Shown here: piece by piece, positions 43,706 to 52,643 of the stretch
How the letters are laid out: each line of letters begins with the position of its first letter
Numbering within the stretch: the first letter of the stretch is position 1
Notes under the pieces: model-generated
The model's database searches: none
Seen by the model: only the letters and a program-made list of their open reading frames with translations
Told to the model about the DNA's origin: nothing
Made by a program: the position numbers and the translations under genes
Assembly (NCBI RefSeq): GCF_000015265.1
Contig: NC_008699.1
Location: 3,782,001 to 3,846,000, forward strand
DNA length: 64,000 bases
Source of the DNA: Nocardioides sp. JS614
GTDB taxonomy: Bacteria; Actinomycetota; Actinomycetes; Propionibacteriales; Nocardioidaceae
Direction of reading: 5' to 3'

Positions 43706-44929
43706 ATGACCACCACACCGCCCGAAGCACCATCGGACCCGCAGTCACCGCACCCCACCGGGAGCACCGGGCCGCGCGTCGACCGCGACCAGGTCCGCGA
43801 CCTCGGCCGCCTGCGCCGCTCCGTCACCGACCGCAAGGTCGCGGGCGTGGCCGGTGGCCTCGGGCGGCACCTGGACATCGACCCGCTGATCCTGCGGGTG
43901 GCGTTCGTCGTGCTCGTGTTCTTCGGCGGCGCCGGCCTGATCCTGTACGGCGCCTGCTGGCTGCTCGTCCCGGAGGACGGGGCCGTCCGGGCGCCGTTCA
44001 ACCTCGACGAGCGCAGCCGGACCGTCGCGCTGGTCATCGTCGGCGTGATCGCCGCCCTCGCCCTGATCGGCGACTCCTGGGGCGCCTTCTGGTTCCCGTG
44101 GCCGCTCGCGATCGTGGCGCTGGTCGTGCTGTGGCTGCTGACCCGCAACAACCCGCCGCATCCGGTGCCCCCGGTTGCGCCGGTCCCGCCGTCCGAGCCT
44201 CACGCCCAGACGTACGCCCAGACGTACGCCCAGACCTACCACCAGCCGGCACCGCCTCCGGCCCAGCCGACGTACTACAGCCCGCCGCCGGCGTACGTGC
44301 CGCCCGCGACGTACGTGCCGCGGCCGCCGAACCCGCGCAAGCGCGGCCCGATCCTGTTCTGGTTCACGCTCGCGCTGATCGTGCTGGCCGAGGGCGTCCT
44401 CGGCATGATCGACCTCGCCGGCGTGGGCTTCGCGGACGCGGCGTACCCCGCGCTCGCCGTGGGGATCTCCGGGCTGATGCTGGTGGTCGGTGCGTTCTTC
44501 GGCCGGGCCGGCGGCATCATCGCGCTCGGCCTCCTGGCCACGGTCGTGCTGACCGGTGCGACCGCTGCAGACCGGTGGGACGGCGACAAGGTCCTCGAGA
44601 CCCCGCCGACCGCGGCGGCCGTGGACGACCGCTACTGGCTGGGCGTCGGCGAGCAGGTCATCGACCTGCGCGAGGTCGCCGACCTCCAGCGGCTCGACGG
44701 CCGCACGATCGAGGTCGAGGGCGGCGTCGGGCACATCGAGGTGATCCTCCCCGTCGGCCTGGCCGCCACCGTCCGGGCCGACGTCGACGGCCCCGGCAAC
44801 ATCAAGGTCTTCGACCTCGAGCGCGGCGGGATCGACACCACCCTGAACTCCTACGACGGGTCGCAGCTCGACCCGGCGATCACCATCGACGCCCAGCTCG
44901 GCGTCGGACAGATCGAGGTGCACCGATGA
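43706..44929 (+). CDS. PspC-domain membrane protein
   Basis: A 407-residue protein from ATG 43706. The PspC domain is at about residues 35-90 (LRRSVTDRKVAGVAGGLGRH, IDPLILRVAFVVLVFFGGAG). Three further membrane segments follow, then a Pro/Tyr/Thr-rich stretch with three tandem AQTY repeats (AQTYAQTYAQTYHQP), two more membrane helices, and a soluble beta-rich C-terminal domain (ADLQRLDGRTIEVEGGVGHI), resembling the DUF4097/LiaF-type repeated beta fold. It is divergent from the PspC kinase, with which it probably forms an envelope stress system. It is coupled to the next gene by four bases. Confidence 0.85.
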   Translation: MTTTPPEAPSDPQSPHPTGSTGPRVDRDQVRDLGRLRRSVTDRKVAGVAGGLGRHLDIDPLILRVAFVVLVFFGGAGLILYGACWLLVPEDGAVRAPFNLDERSRTVALVIVGVIAALALIGDSWGAFWFPWPLAIVALVVLWLLTRNNPPHPVPPVAPVPPSEPHAQTYAQTYAQTYHQPAPPPAQPTYYSPPPAYVPPATYVPRPPNPRKRGPILFWFTLALIVLAEGVLGMIDLAGVGFADAAYPALAVGISGLMLVVGAFFGRAGGIIALGLLATVVLTGATAADRWDGDKVLETPPTAAAVDDRYWLGVGEQVIDLREVADLQRLDGRTIEVEGGVGHIEVILPVGLAATVRADVDGPGNIKVFDLERGGIDTTLNSYDGSQLDPAITIDAQLGVGQIEVHR

Positions 44930-45234
44930 GCACGACCACCACCCAGCCGACCTACCCGGAGCGTCAGTCCGGCCGGCACCCCGTCAACGTCGGCCACCTG
45001 GTCATGGGGATCGCGTTCCTCGGCCTGGTGGGCGTCTGGGCCCTGATCCAGGGTGACGTCGTCGGCAACGGCGACGTGCGCTGGCTGATGCCGGTGCCGT
45101 GGGTGCTGGCCGGCCTGGCCGGCCTGCTGGCCGTCGGCCTCTCGGGCAGCAAGCGCTGGTCGACCCGGCAGACCGGCTGGGTCGGGTCCGACCCGGCGCC
45201 CGGGGCGGAGCCCACTCCGGACCAGGAGCCGTAG
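44926..45234 (+). CDS. Small two-helix membrane protein
   Basis: A 102-residue protein starting at ATG 44926, overlapping the PspC gene stop by four bases. Two hydrophobic segments (VNVGHLVMGIAFLGLVGVWA; LMPVPWVLAGLAGLLAVGLS) with short tails. It probably works with the PspC protein; the family is not named. Confidence 0.75.
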   Translation: MSTTTTQPTYPERQSGRHPVNVGHLVMGIAFLGLVGVWALIQGDVVGNGDVRWLMPVPWVLAGLAGLLAVGLSGSKRWSTRQTGWVGSDPAPGAEPTPDQEP

Positions 45235-45255
45235 GCCACCCGCCACAATGGGTGC

Positions 45256-45798
45256 ATGTCCGCCCCGACCCTCGGCTCGCTGGAGACCGTCCCCGCCCTC
45301 GACCGTCCCGACCTGCTCGCGGACCCCGTCGCCGCCGCCCTGCGCTCCTGGCCGGGGGCCGCGCAGATCGGGGTGGTCGAGATCGACCCGGCGATCGCCG
45401 ACACCGCCGCCCTGGCCGAGGCCTACGACCTGCCGATGTCGACCGGCGCGAACTGCGTCGTGGTGGCCGGGCGCCGCGACGGCGCCGAGCGGGTCGCGGC
45501 GTGCCTGGTCCGCGCCGACTCCCGCGCCGACGTCAACGGCCTGGTCAAGCGCACCCTGGACGTCCGCAAGGCCTCGTTCCTGGCGATGGAGCGCGCGGTG
45601 GAGGAGTCGGGCATGGAGTACGGCGGCATCACCCCGCTCGGCCTCCCCGCCGGCTGGCGGTTGCTGGTCGATCCGCAGGTGCTGGACATCGAGGTCGCGG
45701 TGATCGGGTCGGGGGTGCGGCGCTCGAAGCTGCTGCTCCCCGGTGCGCTGGCCGCCGAGCTGCCCGGCGCAGAGATTGTGGCGGGCCTGGCTGGGTAA
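45256..45798 (+). CDS. YbaK/EbsC-type aminoacyl-tRNA deacylase
   Basis: A 180-residue protein with the YbaK fold. GANCVVVAGRRDGAERVAAC provides the first strand region, DVRKASFLAMERAVEESGME includes the conserved Lys, and GGITPLGLPAGWRLLVDP the GGxxPxG loop. These proteins hydrolyse mischarged aminoacyl-tRNA (Cys-, Ala- or Ser-tRNA) to keep translation accurate. It is full length and stands alone. Confidence 0.85.
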   Translation: MSAPTLGSLETVPALDRPDLLADPVAAALRSWPGAAQIGVVEIDPAIADTAALAEAYDLPMSTGANCVVVAGRRDGAERVAACLVRADSRADVNGLVKRTLDVRKASFLAMERAVEESGMEYGGITPLGLPAGWRLLVDPQVLDIEVAVIGSGVRRSKLLLPGALAAELPGAEIVAGLAG

Positions 45799-45808
45799 GA
45801 CTGTCGCC

Positions 45809-46318
45809 ATGAGCGACAGCGAGCAGTCCCCCGAGGAGAACCCGAAGTCGGGTCGGCGGGAGACCGAGGAGGAGCGGCTCGACCGCAAGTGGGAGGACCT
45901 GCTCCAGGAGCTGAGGGTCATGCAGACCGGCGCGCAGTTGCTCGCCGGCTTCTTGCTGACGCTCCCGTTCCAGGACAAGTTCGACACCCTCGACGACTTC
46001 CAGACCGGGCTCTACCTCGCGCTGGTGCTGCTGGCCACCCTCACCACGGCGCTGATCATGGGACCGGTCGCCATCCACCGCCGGCTGTCCGGACGACACG
46101 TCAAGGAGCGGCTGGTCGCCTCCGCCCACGTGCTCGTCTGGGGCGTCCTGACCGCGATCGCCCTGCTGGTGACCGGGATCGTGATGTTCATCTTCGACAT
46201 GGTCATCGACCTGACCTGGGCCAGCGTGGCGGCGGCGGCGATGGCGCTGGTGCTGGTGACCCTGCTGGTCCTGCTCCCCCACCGGCTCATGGGCGGGGAG
46301 AAGAACCGGTCGACATAG
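45809..46318 (+). CDS. DUF6328 membrane protein
   Basis: A 169-residue protein from ATG 45809. The N-terminus is highly charged (ETEEERLDRKWEDLLQELRV), followed by the QTGAQLLAGFLLTLPFQDKF segment and four membrane helices. This is the layout of DUF6328, a common actinobacterial membrane family of unknown function. It starts 10 bp after the YbaK gene and may be co-transcribed with it. Confidence 0.8.
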   Translation: MSDSEQSPEENPKSGRRETEEERLDRKWEDLLQELRVMQTGAQLLAGFLLTLPFQDKFDTLDDFQTGLYLALVLLATLTTALIMGPVAIHRRLSGRHVKERLVASAHVLVWGVLTAIALLVTGIVMFIFDMVIDLTWASVAAAAMALVLVTLLVLLPHRLMGGEKNRST

Positions 46319-46331
46319 CCGCGGACTGATT

Positions 46332-46350
46332 GTGACAGTTATGCTGTCAC
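46332..46350 (+). promoter_or_regulatory. Palindromic operator over a leaderless promoter
   Basis: GTGACAG-TTATG-CTGTCAC is a perfect 7-bp inverted repeat with a 5-bp spacer. TATGCT (46340-46345) can be a -10 box six bases before ATG 46352, so the mRNA would be leaderless and the repressor would cover the -10. TetR-type regulators of fatty-acid genes bind sites of this shape. Confidence 0.6.
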
Positions 46351-46351
46351 G

Positions 46352-47380
46352 ATGAAGCTGTCGATGCCGCTGATGTACGGCGGGAACCCACGTCAGACCG
46401 CCGACCAGGTCGCCGGGCTCGAGAAGGCCGGCCTGGACACCCTCTGGGTCGCGGAGCCGTACGGCTTCGACGCCCCGACGCTGATGGGCTACCTGGCCGC
46501 GAAGACCGAGACCGTCGAGATCGGCGCCGGGATCCTCAACGTCTTCTCCCGCACGCCCGGCGCGCTGCTGCAGACCGCGGCCGGGCTGGACAACGTGTCC
46601 GGCGGGCGCGCGGTGATCGGCCTGGGCGCCTCCGGCCCGCAGGTGATCGAGGGCTTCCACGGCCTCCCCTACGACAAGCCGCTGGGCCGCACCCGCGAGG
46701 TCATCGAGATCATCCGGATGGGGCTGCGCCGCGAGTCGCTGGTCCACGACGGGATCTTCACGCTGCCGCTGCCGGCCGACCAGGGACTGGGCCTGGGCAA
46801 GCCGCTGAAGCTGCTCAACAAGCCCGAGCGCCCCGCCGTACCCCTCTGGGTCGCGGCGCTCGGCGACAAGAACGTCGCGATGACCGCCGAGGTCGCCGAC
46901 GGCTGGCTGCCGTTCCTGTTCCTGCCCGAGAAGGCGAAGCAGGTCTGGGGCGACGCGCTCGCCCGGGGCGCTGCGAAGCGGTCGGCCGACCTCGGTCCGC
47001 TGGAGATCAGCGCCGGCGGCATGGTCGCGATCGGCGAGGACGTGAAGGGGATGCTCGACTTCATGCGACCGATGTACGCCCTCTACGTCGGCGGCATGGG
47101 CGCGCGCGGCAAGAACTTCTACAACGAGCTCGCCTGCCACTACGGCTACGAGAAAGAGGCACGCGAGATCCAGGACCTCTACCTCGACGGCCACAAGCGC
47201 GACGCCGAGGCGAAGGTGCCGCTCGAGTGGCTCGAGGCCGGCAACCTGGTCGGCCCCGCGTCGTACGTCCAAGAGCGCATCGCCGCGTTCCGCGAGGCCG
47301 GTGTGACCAGCCTGCAGGTCTCCCCCGCATCCGACGACCCGGCCGCGACCATCGCACAGATCAAGGAGTGGGTGGCCTGA
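46352..47380 (+). CDS. LLM-class F420-dependent oxidoreductase
   Basis: A 342-residue TIM-barrel enzyme of the luciferase-like monooxygenase superfamily. AGLEKAGLDTLWVAEPYGFD, VEIGAGILNVFSRTPGALLQ and GGRAVIGLGASGPQVIEGFH are conserved features, including the F420 phosphate region. Substrate is unknown. It overlaps the acyl-CoA dehydrogenase gene by one base (TGATG), so both are co-translated and presumably act on the same acyl compound, an arrangement known from fatty acid and steroid gene clusters. A palindromic operator covers the promoter. Confidence 0.9.
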   Translation: MKLSMPLMYGGNPRQTADQVAGLEKAGLDTLWVAEPYGFDAPTLMGYLAAKTETVEIGAGILNVFSRTPGALLQTAAGLDNVSGGRAVIGLGASGPQVIEGFHGLPYDKPLGRTREVIEIIRMGLRRESLVHDGIFTLPLPADQGLGLGKPLKLLNKPERPAVPLWVAALGDKNVAMTAEVADGWLPFLFLPEKAKQVWGDALARGAAKRSADLGPLEISAGGMVAIGEDVKGMLDFMRPMYALYVGGMGARGKNFYNELACHYGYEKEAREIQDLYLDGHKRDAEAKVPLEWLEAGNLVGPASYVQERIAAFREAGVTSLQVSPASDDPAATIAQIKEWVA

Positions 47381-48528
47381 TGCCTGAGCAGCCGACGATT
47401 CTCGAGCAGGAGCACGAGGACTTCCGCGGCACCGTCCGCGCCTTCCTGGAGAAGGAGGTCGTCCCGCACCACGAGCAGTGGGAGAAGGACGGCCAGGTCA
47501 GCCGCGAGGTCTGGCGCAAGGCCGGCGAGCACGGCCTGCTGTGCTTCGACGTCGAGGAGGAGTACGGCGGCGCCGGGGTCAAGGACTTCCGCTACAACAT
47601 GGTGGTCGCCGAGGAGATGTGCCGGGTCGGCGCGAGCGGCCCCGGCTTCCCGGTGCACACCGACATCATCGTCCCCTACATCAGCCAGCTCGGGACGCCC
47701 GAGCAGAAGGCCCGCTGGCTGCCCGGCCTGGTCAGCGGCGAGCTCATCTCCGCGATCGCGATGACCGAGCCGGGCGCCGGCTCGGACCTGCAGGGCATCA
47801 AGACCACGGCGATCGACAAGGGCGACCACTACGTCCTGAACGGCTCGAAGACGTTCATCAGCAACGGCATCCTCTCCGACCTCGTGATCGTCGTGTGCCG
47901 CACCGACCCCGACGCCGGCCACCAGGGCATCAGCCTGCTCGTGGTCGAGCGCGGGATGAAGGGCTTCGAGCGCGGCCGCAACCTGGACAAGATGGGGATG
48001 AAGGCCCAGGACACCGCCGAGCTGTTCTTCGACGAGGTCGAGGTCCCCAAGGAGAACCTGCTCGGCGCCGAGGGCTCCGGCTTCGTCTCGCTGATGGTCA
48101 ACCTCGCCCAGGAGCGGATCTCGATCGCCGTGATGGCGGTCGCCGCCATCGAGCAGATGCTCGAGGTCTCGCTGTCCTACGCCAAGGACCGGCAGGCCTT
48201 CGGCAAGCCGATCGGCAGCTTCCAGCACAACCGCTTCCTGCTCGCCGAGATGGCCACCGACGCCCACATCGCCCGGGTGTTCGTCAACGACTGCGTGCTC
48301 AAGCTCAACGCCGGCCAGGTCGACCCCGCCCTCGCCTCGATGGCGAAGTGGTGGACCACCGAGACCCAGAAGAAGGTCGTCGACCAGGCCGTCCAGCTGC
48401 ACGGCGGCTACGGCTACATGATGGAGTACCCCGTCGCCCGGGCCTACGTCGACAGCCGGATCCAGACCATCTACGGCGGCACCACCGAGATCCAGAAGGA
48501 GATCATCGGCCGCTCGCTCGGCATCTGA
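47380..48528 (+). CDS. Acyl-CoA dehydrogenase, long-chain type
   Basis: A 382-residue flavoenzyme. ISAIAMTEPGAGSDLQGIKT (FAD binding), NGSKTFISNG, DRQAFGKPIGSFQ and QLHGGYGYMMEYPVARAYVD are the family motifs. The usual catalytic Glu near the C-terminus is a Gly here (QTIYGGTTEIQKE), as in long-chain and isovaleryl enzymes, which instead use a Glu on another helix; E245 in NLAQERISIA is in that place. So it is probably active on long or branched acyl-CoA. It forms an operon with the LLM gene. Confidence 0.93.
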   Translation: MPEQPTILEQEHEDFRGTVRAFLEKEVVPHHEQWEKDGQVSREVWRKAGEHGLLCFDVEEEYGGAGVKDFRYNMVVAEEMCRVGASGPGFPVHTDIIVPYISQLGTPEQKARWLPGLVSGELISAIAMTEPGAGSDLQGIKTTAIDKGDHYVLNGSKTFISNGILSDLVIVVCRTDPDAGHQGISLLVVERGMKGFERGRNLDKMGMKAQDTAELFFDEVEVPKENLLGAEGSGFVSLMVNLAQERISIAVMAVAAIEQMLEVSLSYAKDRQAFGKPIGSFQHNRFLLAEMATDAHIARVFVNDCVLKLNAGQVDPALASMAKWWTTETQKKVVDQAVQLHGGYGYMMEYPVARAYVDSRIQTIYGGTTEIQKEIIGRSLGI

Positions 48529-48560
48529 CGACGGACCATCGGTGGTCGAGTGACCGATCT

Positions 48561-48836
48561 CTAACTGCCTCCGCCACCGGCGAAGAACATGGCCATCAGC
48601 GCGCCGACCTGGACGAGGAAGGACGCGCCCGCGCCGCACACGACGCCGAGCGCGGCGGTGACCCCCAGGATCGGCCAGAAGGCGTCGTCGAAGGCCTCGC
48701 CCGCATGGGACCCGAAGAAGAGACCTGCCGAGATCGCCACGGTCAGGACCAGCGCAACGAGAAGTCCCGTGAAGAACTGACGCCCGCGAGTCACCGTCCC
48801 GATACTGTCCGATCGGCGACCGGAGTGCACGACCAT
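48561..48836 (-). CDS. Small membrane protein, unknown
   Basis: A 91-residue protein with two hydrophobic segments (FFTGLLVALVLTVAISAGLF; WPILGVTAALGVVCGAGASF) and a glycine-rich end (FAGGGGS). GTG 48794 is an alternative start, which would drop 14 residues of basic lead. No family is recognised. Confidence 0.6.
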   Translation of the reverse strand: MVVHSGRRSDSIGTVTRGRQFFTGLLVALVLTVAISAGLFFGSHAGEAFDDAFWPILGVTAALGVVCGAGASFLVQVGALMAMFFAGGGGS

Positions 48837-48915
48837 CGGCAGATCCGCGGGTCCGGTGGATCAAGGTTGTGACCTGGAGCCGCAGGTCGACGGCCGCGGG
48901 TGTAGCTTCCTGGTG

Positions 48916-49860
48916 ATGGCCAGCTCGATCGATCATGTGGTCCTGGGGGCCGCCGGCGCGACGGGGTCTGCGATCGTCCGGTACCTGGTGTCTCAGGGCG
49001 CGCGGGTGCGGGCCGTGTCACGCAGTGGCCGAGCGGATATCGCGGGTGTCGAGTCCGTGGCCGCGGACCTCGGCACGAGCGACGGAGCGCGTCGGGCGTG
49101 CGCGGGGGCAGCGGTCGTCTACCACTGTGCACAGCCCGACTACACGAAGTGGCCCGAGCTTTTCCCTCCCATGACGGCCGCCGTCATCGACGGTGCGGCG
49201 GCCGCGGAAGCAAAGCTCGTGTTCGCGGACAACCTGTACATGTACGGGCCGCCCGACGGCCCGATGAGCGAGCAGACTCCCCTACGGGCCACCGGTTCGA
49301 AGGGCCGCACGCGCATTGCGATGGCCGACGCGCTGCTGAGTGCGCACGCCGAAGGGAAGCTGCGCTGCACGATCGGCCGGTCGTCGGACTACTACGGCCC
49401 GGGCGGGCTCGGCTCGACTGCCGGTGAGACTGTGATGAACCCGTTGGTGCGTGGCAAGCGGGCGCGCTGGCTCGGCTCGCTCGACCAGCCGCACACGCTC
49501 AACTACCTCGACGACATGGCCCGCGCGCTCGTGACGCTGGGTGAACGCGACGATGCGGACGGGGAAGTCTGGCATCTCCCAGCCGCCGAACCGCTCACCG
49601 GTCGCGAGTTCCTCACCCAGGCGTTCGAAGCGGCCGGGCATCCGCCACGGATCGGCGTCGCGTCGCGGACGACCATCAGGATCGCGGGACTGTTCAGTCC
49701 CCTTCTCCGCGAGCTCGACGAGACACTCTACCAGTTCGAGCGCCCGTTCGTGTCGGACGCGTCGAAGTTCCAGGCGACATTCGGGCCGTTTGAACCGACT
49801 CCGCATGCAGACGGGATACAACGCACGGTCGACTGGTTCCGTCGCCACTACGCGGCATGA
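48916..49860 (+). CDS. NAD-dependent epimerase/dehydratase
   Basis: A 314-residue extended short-chain dehydrogenase from ATG 48916. The glycine motif is VLGAAGATGSAIVRYLVSQG, the catalytic Tyr and Lys region corresponds to FADNLYMYGPPDGPMSEQTP (YMYGP), and later segments (NYLDDMARALVTLGERDDAD; VWHLPAAEPLTGREF) match sugar-nucleotide-type SDR proteins. The substrate is unknown. The classical YxxxK is replaced, as in many atypical SDRs, so catalysis may differ. Codon bias is weaker than in the surrounding genes, suggesting transfer. It stands alone. Confidence 0.85.
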   Translation: MASSIDHVVLGAAGATGSAIVRYLVSQGARVRAVSRSGRADIAGVESVAADLGTSDGARRACAGAAVVYHCAQPDYTKWPELFPPMTAAVIDGAAAAEAKLVFADNLYMYGPPDGPMSEQTPLRATGSKGRTRIAMADALLSAHAEGKLRCTIGRSSDYYGPGGLGSTAGETVMNPLVRGKRARWLGSLDQPHTLNYLDDMARALVTLGERDDADGEVWHLPAAEPLTGREFLTQAFEAAGHPPRIGVASRTTIRIAGLFSPLLRELDETLYQFERPFVSDASKFQATFGPFEPTPHADGIQRTVDWFRRHYAA

Positions 49861-49967
49861 TCGGGAAAGCCGAGTCGTCGGCGATGCACGCTCACCAATT
49901 GGCGCGGTCGTCGCCCACGGAGCTGAGACATGACGCTGTCCCCGCCGGCCTGGTCGGCGGGGTGGGG

Positions 49968-50405
49968 TCAGTGGATATGTCGTGAGGACGTGACGACGTA
50001 GGTGCGGTGGTGGGGGCTGGTCCATTCGAAGGTGCTGCGGGTGTGGCGGTGGTAGGTCCAGCCGCCGGTGGTCTTCAGCCGGTGGTGCAGCCGGCAGATC
50101 GGGGCGAGGTTCGACGTCGCGGTAGGGCCGAGGGGCCAGGGGATGATGTGGTCGACCTCCTCACCCGGGTGCAGGGCGGCGCAGTCGGCGGCGATCTCGA
50201 AGCGGCGCGCCTCCGCGGCGGTCAGGTCGGCGCGCACGGCACGCGCGGCACCGAGGACCCGGTCGACTGAACCGGTCCTCGGGGTGTTCGCCACGGGTGC
50301 CTTCATGGCTTCCACTAGATCAGGGGCCACCGACAGTCCGAGGCCCAGAACGCCCTGTTCCACAGGGCCCTGGGAGATTCGAAAGCAAAGACCTTGCGCG
50401 GCCAC
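49968..50405 (-). pseudogene. HNH (13E12-type) fragment
   Basis: A 145-residue reading frame that retains the C-terminal HNH module of DUF222 proteins: GEEVDHIIPWPLG (first His), TATSNLAPICRLHHRLKTTG (Asn and His box), then a tail. The whole N-terminal DUF222 region (about 300 residues) is missing. There is no good ribosome site near 50405. I call it a gene remnant; production as a small HNH protein cannot be excluded. Tandem repeats lie directly behind its 5' end. Confidence 0.6.
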
Positions 50406-50490
50406 CTTCGAACGGCTTGCATGGTCGCCGCTCTGCCTTTACTTCCGGGGTCTCGACGACGCTCGCTGGCGCTCGCTGCTCGACCAACGG
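50402..50490. repeat. Intergenic repeat, copy A
   Basis: Begins ccaccttcgaacggc and ends ctcgaccaacgg (89 bp). Copies B and C at 50536 and 50680 are nearly the same. GGTCTCGACGACGCTCGC lies in the middle of each; related TGGTCGAG-type sequences occur at 25446 and 60716. Confidence 0.85.
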
Positions 50491-50535
50491 AGGCACTGGG
50501 CCGAGCGGTCCGCAGGGGTCGCGCCGTACCCACCG

Positions 50536-50624
50536 CCACCTTCGAACGGCCTGCGTGGTCGCCGCCCTGCCTTCACTTCCGGGGTCTCGACGACGCTCGC
50601 TGGCGCTCGCTGCTCGACCAACGG
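50536..50624. repeat. Intergenic repeat, copy B
   Basis: The same 89-bp unit as copy A, 134 bp further along, with a few substitutions (ctgcgt for ttgcat). Confidence 0.85.
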
Positions 50625-50679
50625 CGCGCCCGCGGTGATCGAGCTCGTCGAGATCCCCGCCACCCGCGCAGGGCGGCGG

Positions 50680-50746
50680 CCACCTTCGAACGGCCTGCGT
50701 GGTCGCCGCCCTGCCTTCACTTCCGGGGTCTCGACGAGCTCGACCT
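50680..50746. repeat. Intergenic repeat, copy C (partial)
   Basis: The first 58 bp match copy B; the end diverges (tcgacgagctcgacc instead of tcgacgacgctcgc). It lies just before the acyl-CoA ligase gene. Confidence 0.8.
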
Positions 50747-50816
50747 GCGGGGTCGACAAGGTGTCCTGTCAGACGGGAGGCTGTGACCCACGCCACGTCG
50801 ACCTTGAGGAGCACAG

Positions 50817-52643
50817 ATGACCACCGACGTCCTGTCCGAGCGCGCCAGGATCGAGGCGGCGATCGCCGGCCGCACCCTCCCGGACGCCCTGGCCGAGACC
50901 GCGAGCCGGTTCGCCGACCAGCCGGCGTACTCCGACAAGCACGAGGTGGCCGAGGGCGGGTCGTGGCGCACGATCACCTGGACGCGGACCCGCGAGCTGG
51001 CGCTCGACGTGGCCGCCGCGCTCATCGACGCCGGCGTGCAGCCAGGCGACACGGTCGCGATCATGGCGACCAACCGGATCGAGCACTTCATCGCGGACAT
51101 GGGAGCCGTGCACGCCGCTGCGACGCCGATGTCGATCTACAACACGCTCTCCGCCGAGCAGGTCGCCTACGTCGCCGGCCACGCCCGGCCCACCGTGGTG
51201 GTCCTCGAGAACGACGACCACCGCGCCCGCTGGGCGAACGCGCTCGAGGAGACCGACAGCATCCGCAAGGTCGTGATGCTCGGCGCGGAGTGGGACGCCT
51301 TCGTGGCCGCGGGAGCGGCGTACCGCACCACCCACCCGGACGCCGTCCAGCAGCGGGTCGCGGAGCTCGACGCGGACGCGCCGGCGACGATCCTCTACAC
51401 CTCCGGCACCACCGGGTACCCCAAGGGCGTCGTGCTCACCCACCACAACGTCATGTACGAGGCGCTCAGCACGCTGGAGGCGGCCGGGCTGCACGAGGCG
51501 CAGACCGCGATCAGCTACCTCCCGCTCGCCCACATCGCCGAGCGGGTGCTCGGCCTCTACGGCCCGCAGATCCAGGGCAGCCACATGTACGCGATCGGCG
51601 ACCCCTCGGGCCTGCTCGCCGCGCTCGGCGAGGTGCACCCGACCAGCTTCTTCGGCGTGCCCCGGGTGTGGGAGAAGATCAAGACCGGCATCTCCGCCAA
51701 GCTCGCCGCGGACCCGAACCCGGACAACGTCAAGATGGTCCAGGACGCGATGGCGGCGGGCCAGGCCTGGGTCGCGGCGCAGGAGGTCGGGGGCACGATG
51801 ACCCCGGAGATCGAGGAGGCCTACCGGGCGGCAGACGAGGCGATCCTCGGCTTCCTCAAGCTGCTGCTGGGCCTCGACCAGGTCACCTGGGCCGGCTCCG
51901 CGGCCGCGCCGATGCCGATCGAGGTCGCCCGCTTCATGGCGGGCCTCGGACTCAAGGTGTACGACGTCTACGGGATGACCGAGACCACCGGCGCGATCAC
52001 CGCCAACGGCCCGGACGCCTTCAAGCTCGGCACCGTCGGCCGCGCGACGCCCGGGATGGAGGTCCGGCTCGGCGAGGACAACGAGGTGCTCGTGCGCGGT
52101 CCGGTCGTGATGCATGGCTACCACCGCCAGGACGACGCGACCCGCGCCCTGATCGACGAGGACGGCTGGGTGCACACCGGCGACATCGGCACCCTCGACG
52201 AGGACGGCTTCTTCTCGATCGTGGACCGCAAGAAGGAGCTGATCATCACCTCCGCCGGCAAGAACATCGCCCCGTCCAACATCGAGGGCTACCTCAAGGA
52301 GTCGCCGATCGTCGGGCACGCGATGGCCGTCGGCGACGGTCGGCCGTACGTCGTCGCGATCCTCACCCTCGACGGCGAGATCGCCCCGATCGTCGCGCAG
52401 CAGCTGGGCCTCGAGTTCACCGACCTCGCCGACCTGGCCGAGAAGCCCGAGATCCGCGCGATGGCCCAGAAGGCGGTCGACGAGGCCAACGCCCGCCTTT
52501 CCCGGCCCGAGCAGGTCAAGTCCTTCGAGCTGCTGCCGGTCGAGTGGACCGCCGAGTCCGAGGAGCTCACCCCGACGCTCAAGCTCAAGCGCCGCGTGGT
52601 GAACGCCAAGTACGCCGACGTGCTGGATCGCCTGTACGGCTGA
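50817..52643 (+). CDS. Long-chain acyl-CoA ligase (FadD15-like)
   Basis: A 608-residue adenylate-forming enzyme. The AMP motif is ILYTSGTTGYPKGVVLTHHN; other motifs are YGMTETTG, DGWVHTGDIG, and DRKKELIITSAGKNIAPSNI. The fold and length fit bacterial long-chain fatty-acyl-CoA ligases of the FadD15 group, which activate fatty acids for beta-oxidation or lipid synthesis. It starts at ATG 50817, with GAGGAG upstream. It stands alone behind the repeat region. Confidence 0.92.
   Translation: MTTDVLSERARIEAAIAGRTLPDALAETASRFADQPAYSDKHEVAEGGSWRTITWTRTRELALDVAAALIDAGVQPGDTVAIMATNRIEHFIADMGAVHAAATPMSIYNTLSAEQVAYVAGHARPTVVVLENDDHRARWANALEETDSIRKVVMLGAEWDAFVAAGAAYRTTHPDAVQQRVAELDADAPATILYTSGTTGYPKGVVLTHHNVMYEALSTLEAAGLHEAQTAISYLPLAHIAERVLGLYGPQIQGSHMYAIGDPSGLLAALGEVHPTSFFGVPRVWEKIKTGISAKLAADPNPDNVKMVQDAMAAGQAWVAAQEVGGTMTPEIEEAYRAADEAILGFLKLLLGLDQVTWAGSAAAPMPIEVARFMAGLGLKVYDVYGMTETTGAITANGPDAFKLGTVGRATPGMEVRLGEDNEVLVRGPVVMHGYHRQDDATRALIDEDGWVHTGDIGTLDEDGFFSIVDRKKELIITSAGKNIAPSNIEGYLKESPIVGHAMAVGDGRPYVVAILTLDGEIAPIVAQQLGLEFTDLADLAEKPEIRAMAQKAVDEANARLSRPEQVKSFELLPVEWTAESEELTPTLKLKRRVVNAKYADVLDRLYG

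Larger units (their letters stand above)
50491..50816. other. Repeat-filled gap with no gene
   Basis: Between the HNH fragment and the acyl-CoA ligase gene, the gap of about 411 bp (from 50406) holds three repeat copies and unique spacer. I see no gene. Only GAGGAG (for the ligase) is functional here. Confidence 0.6.
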
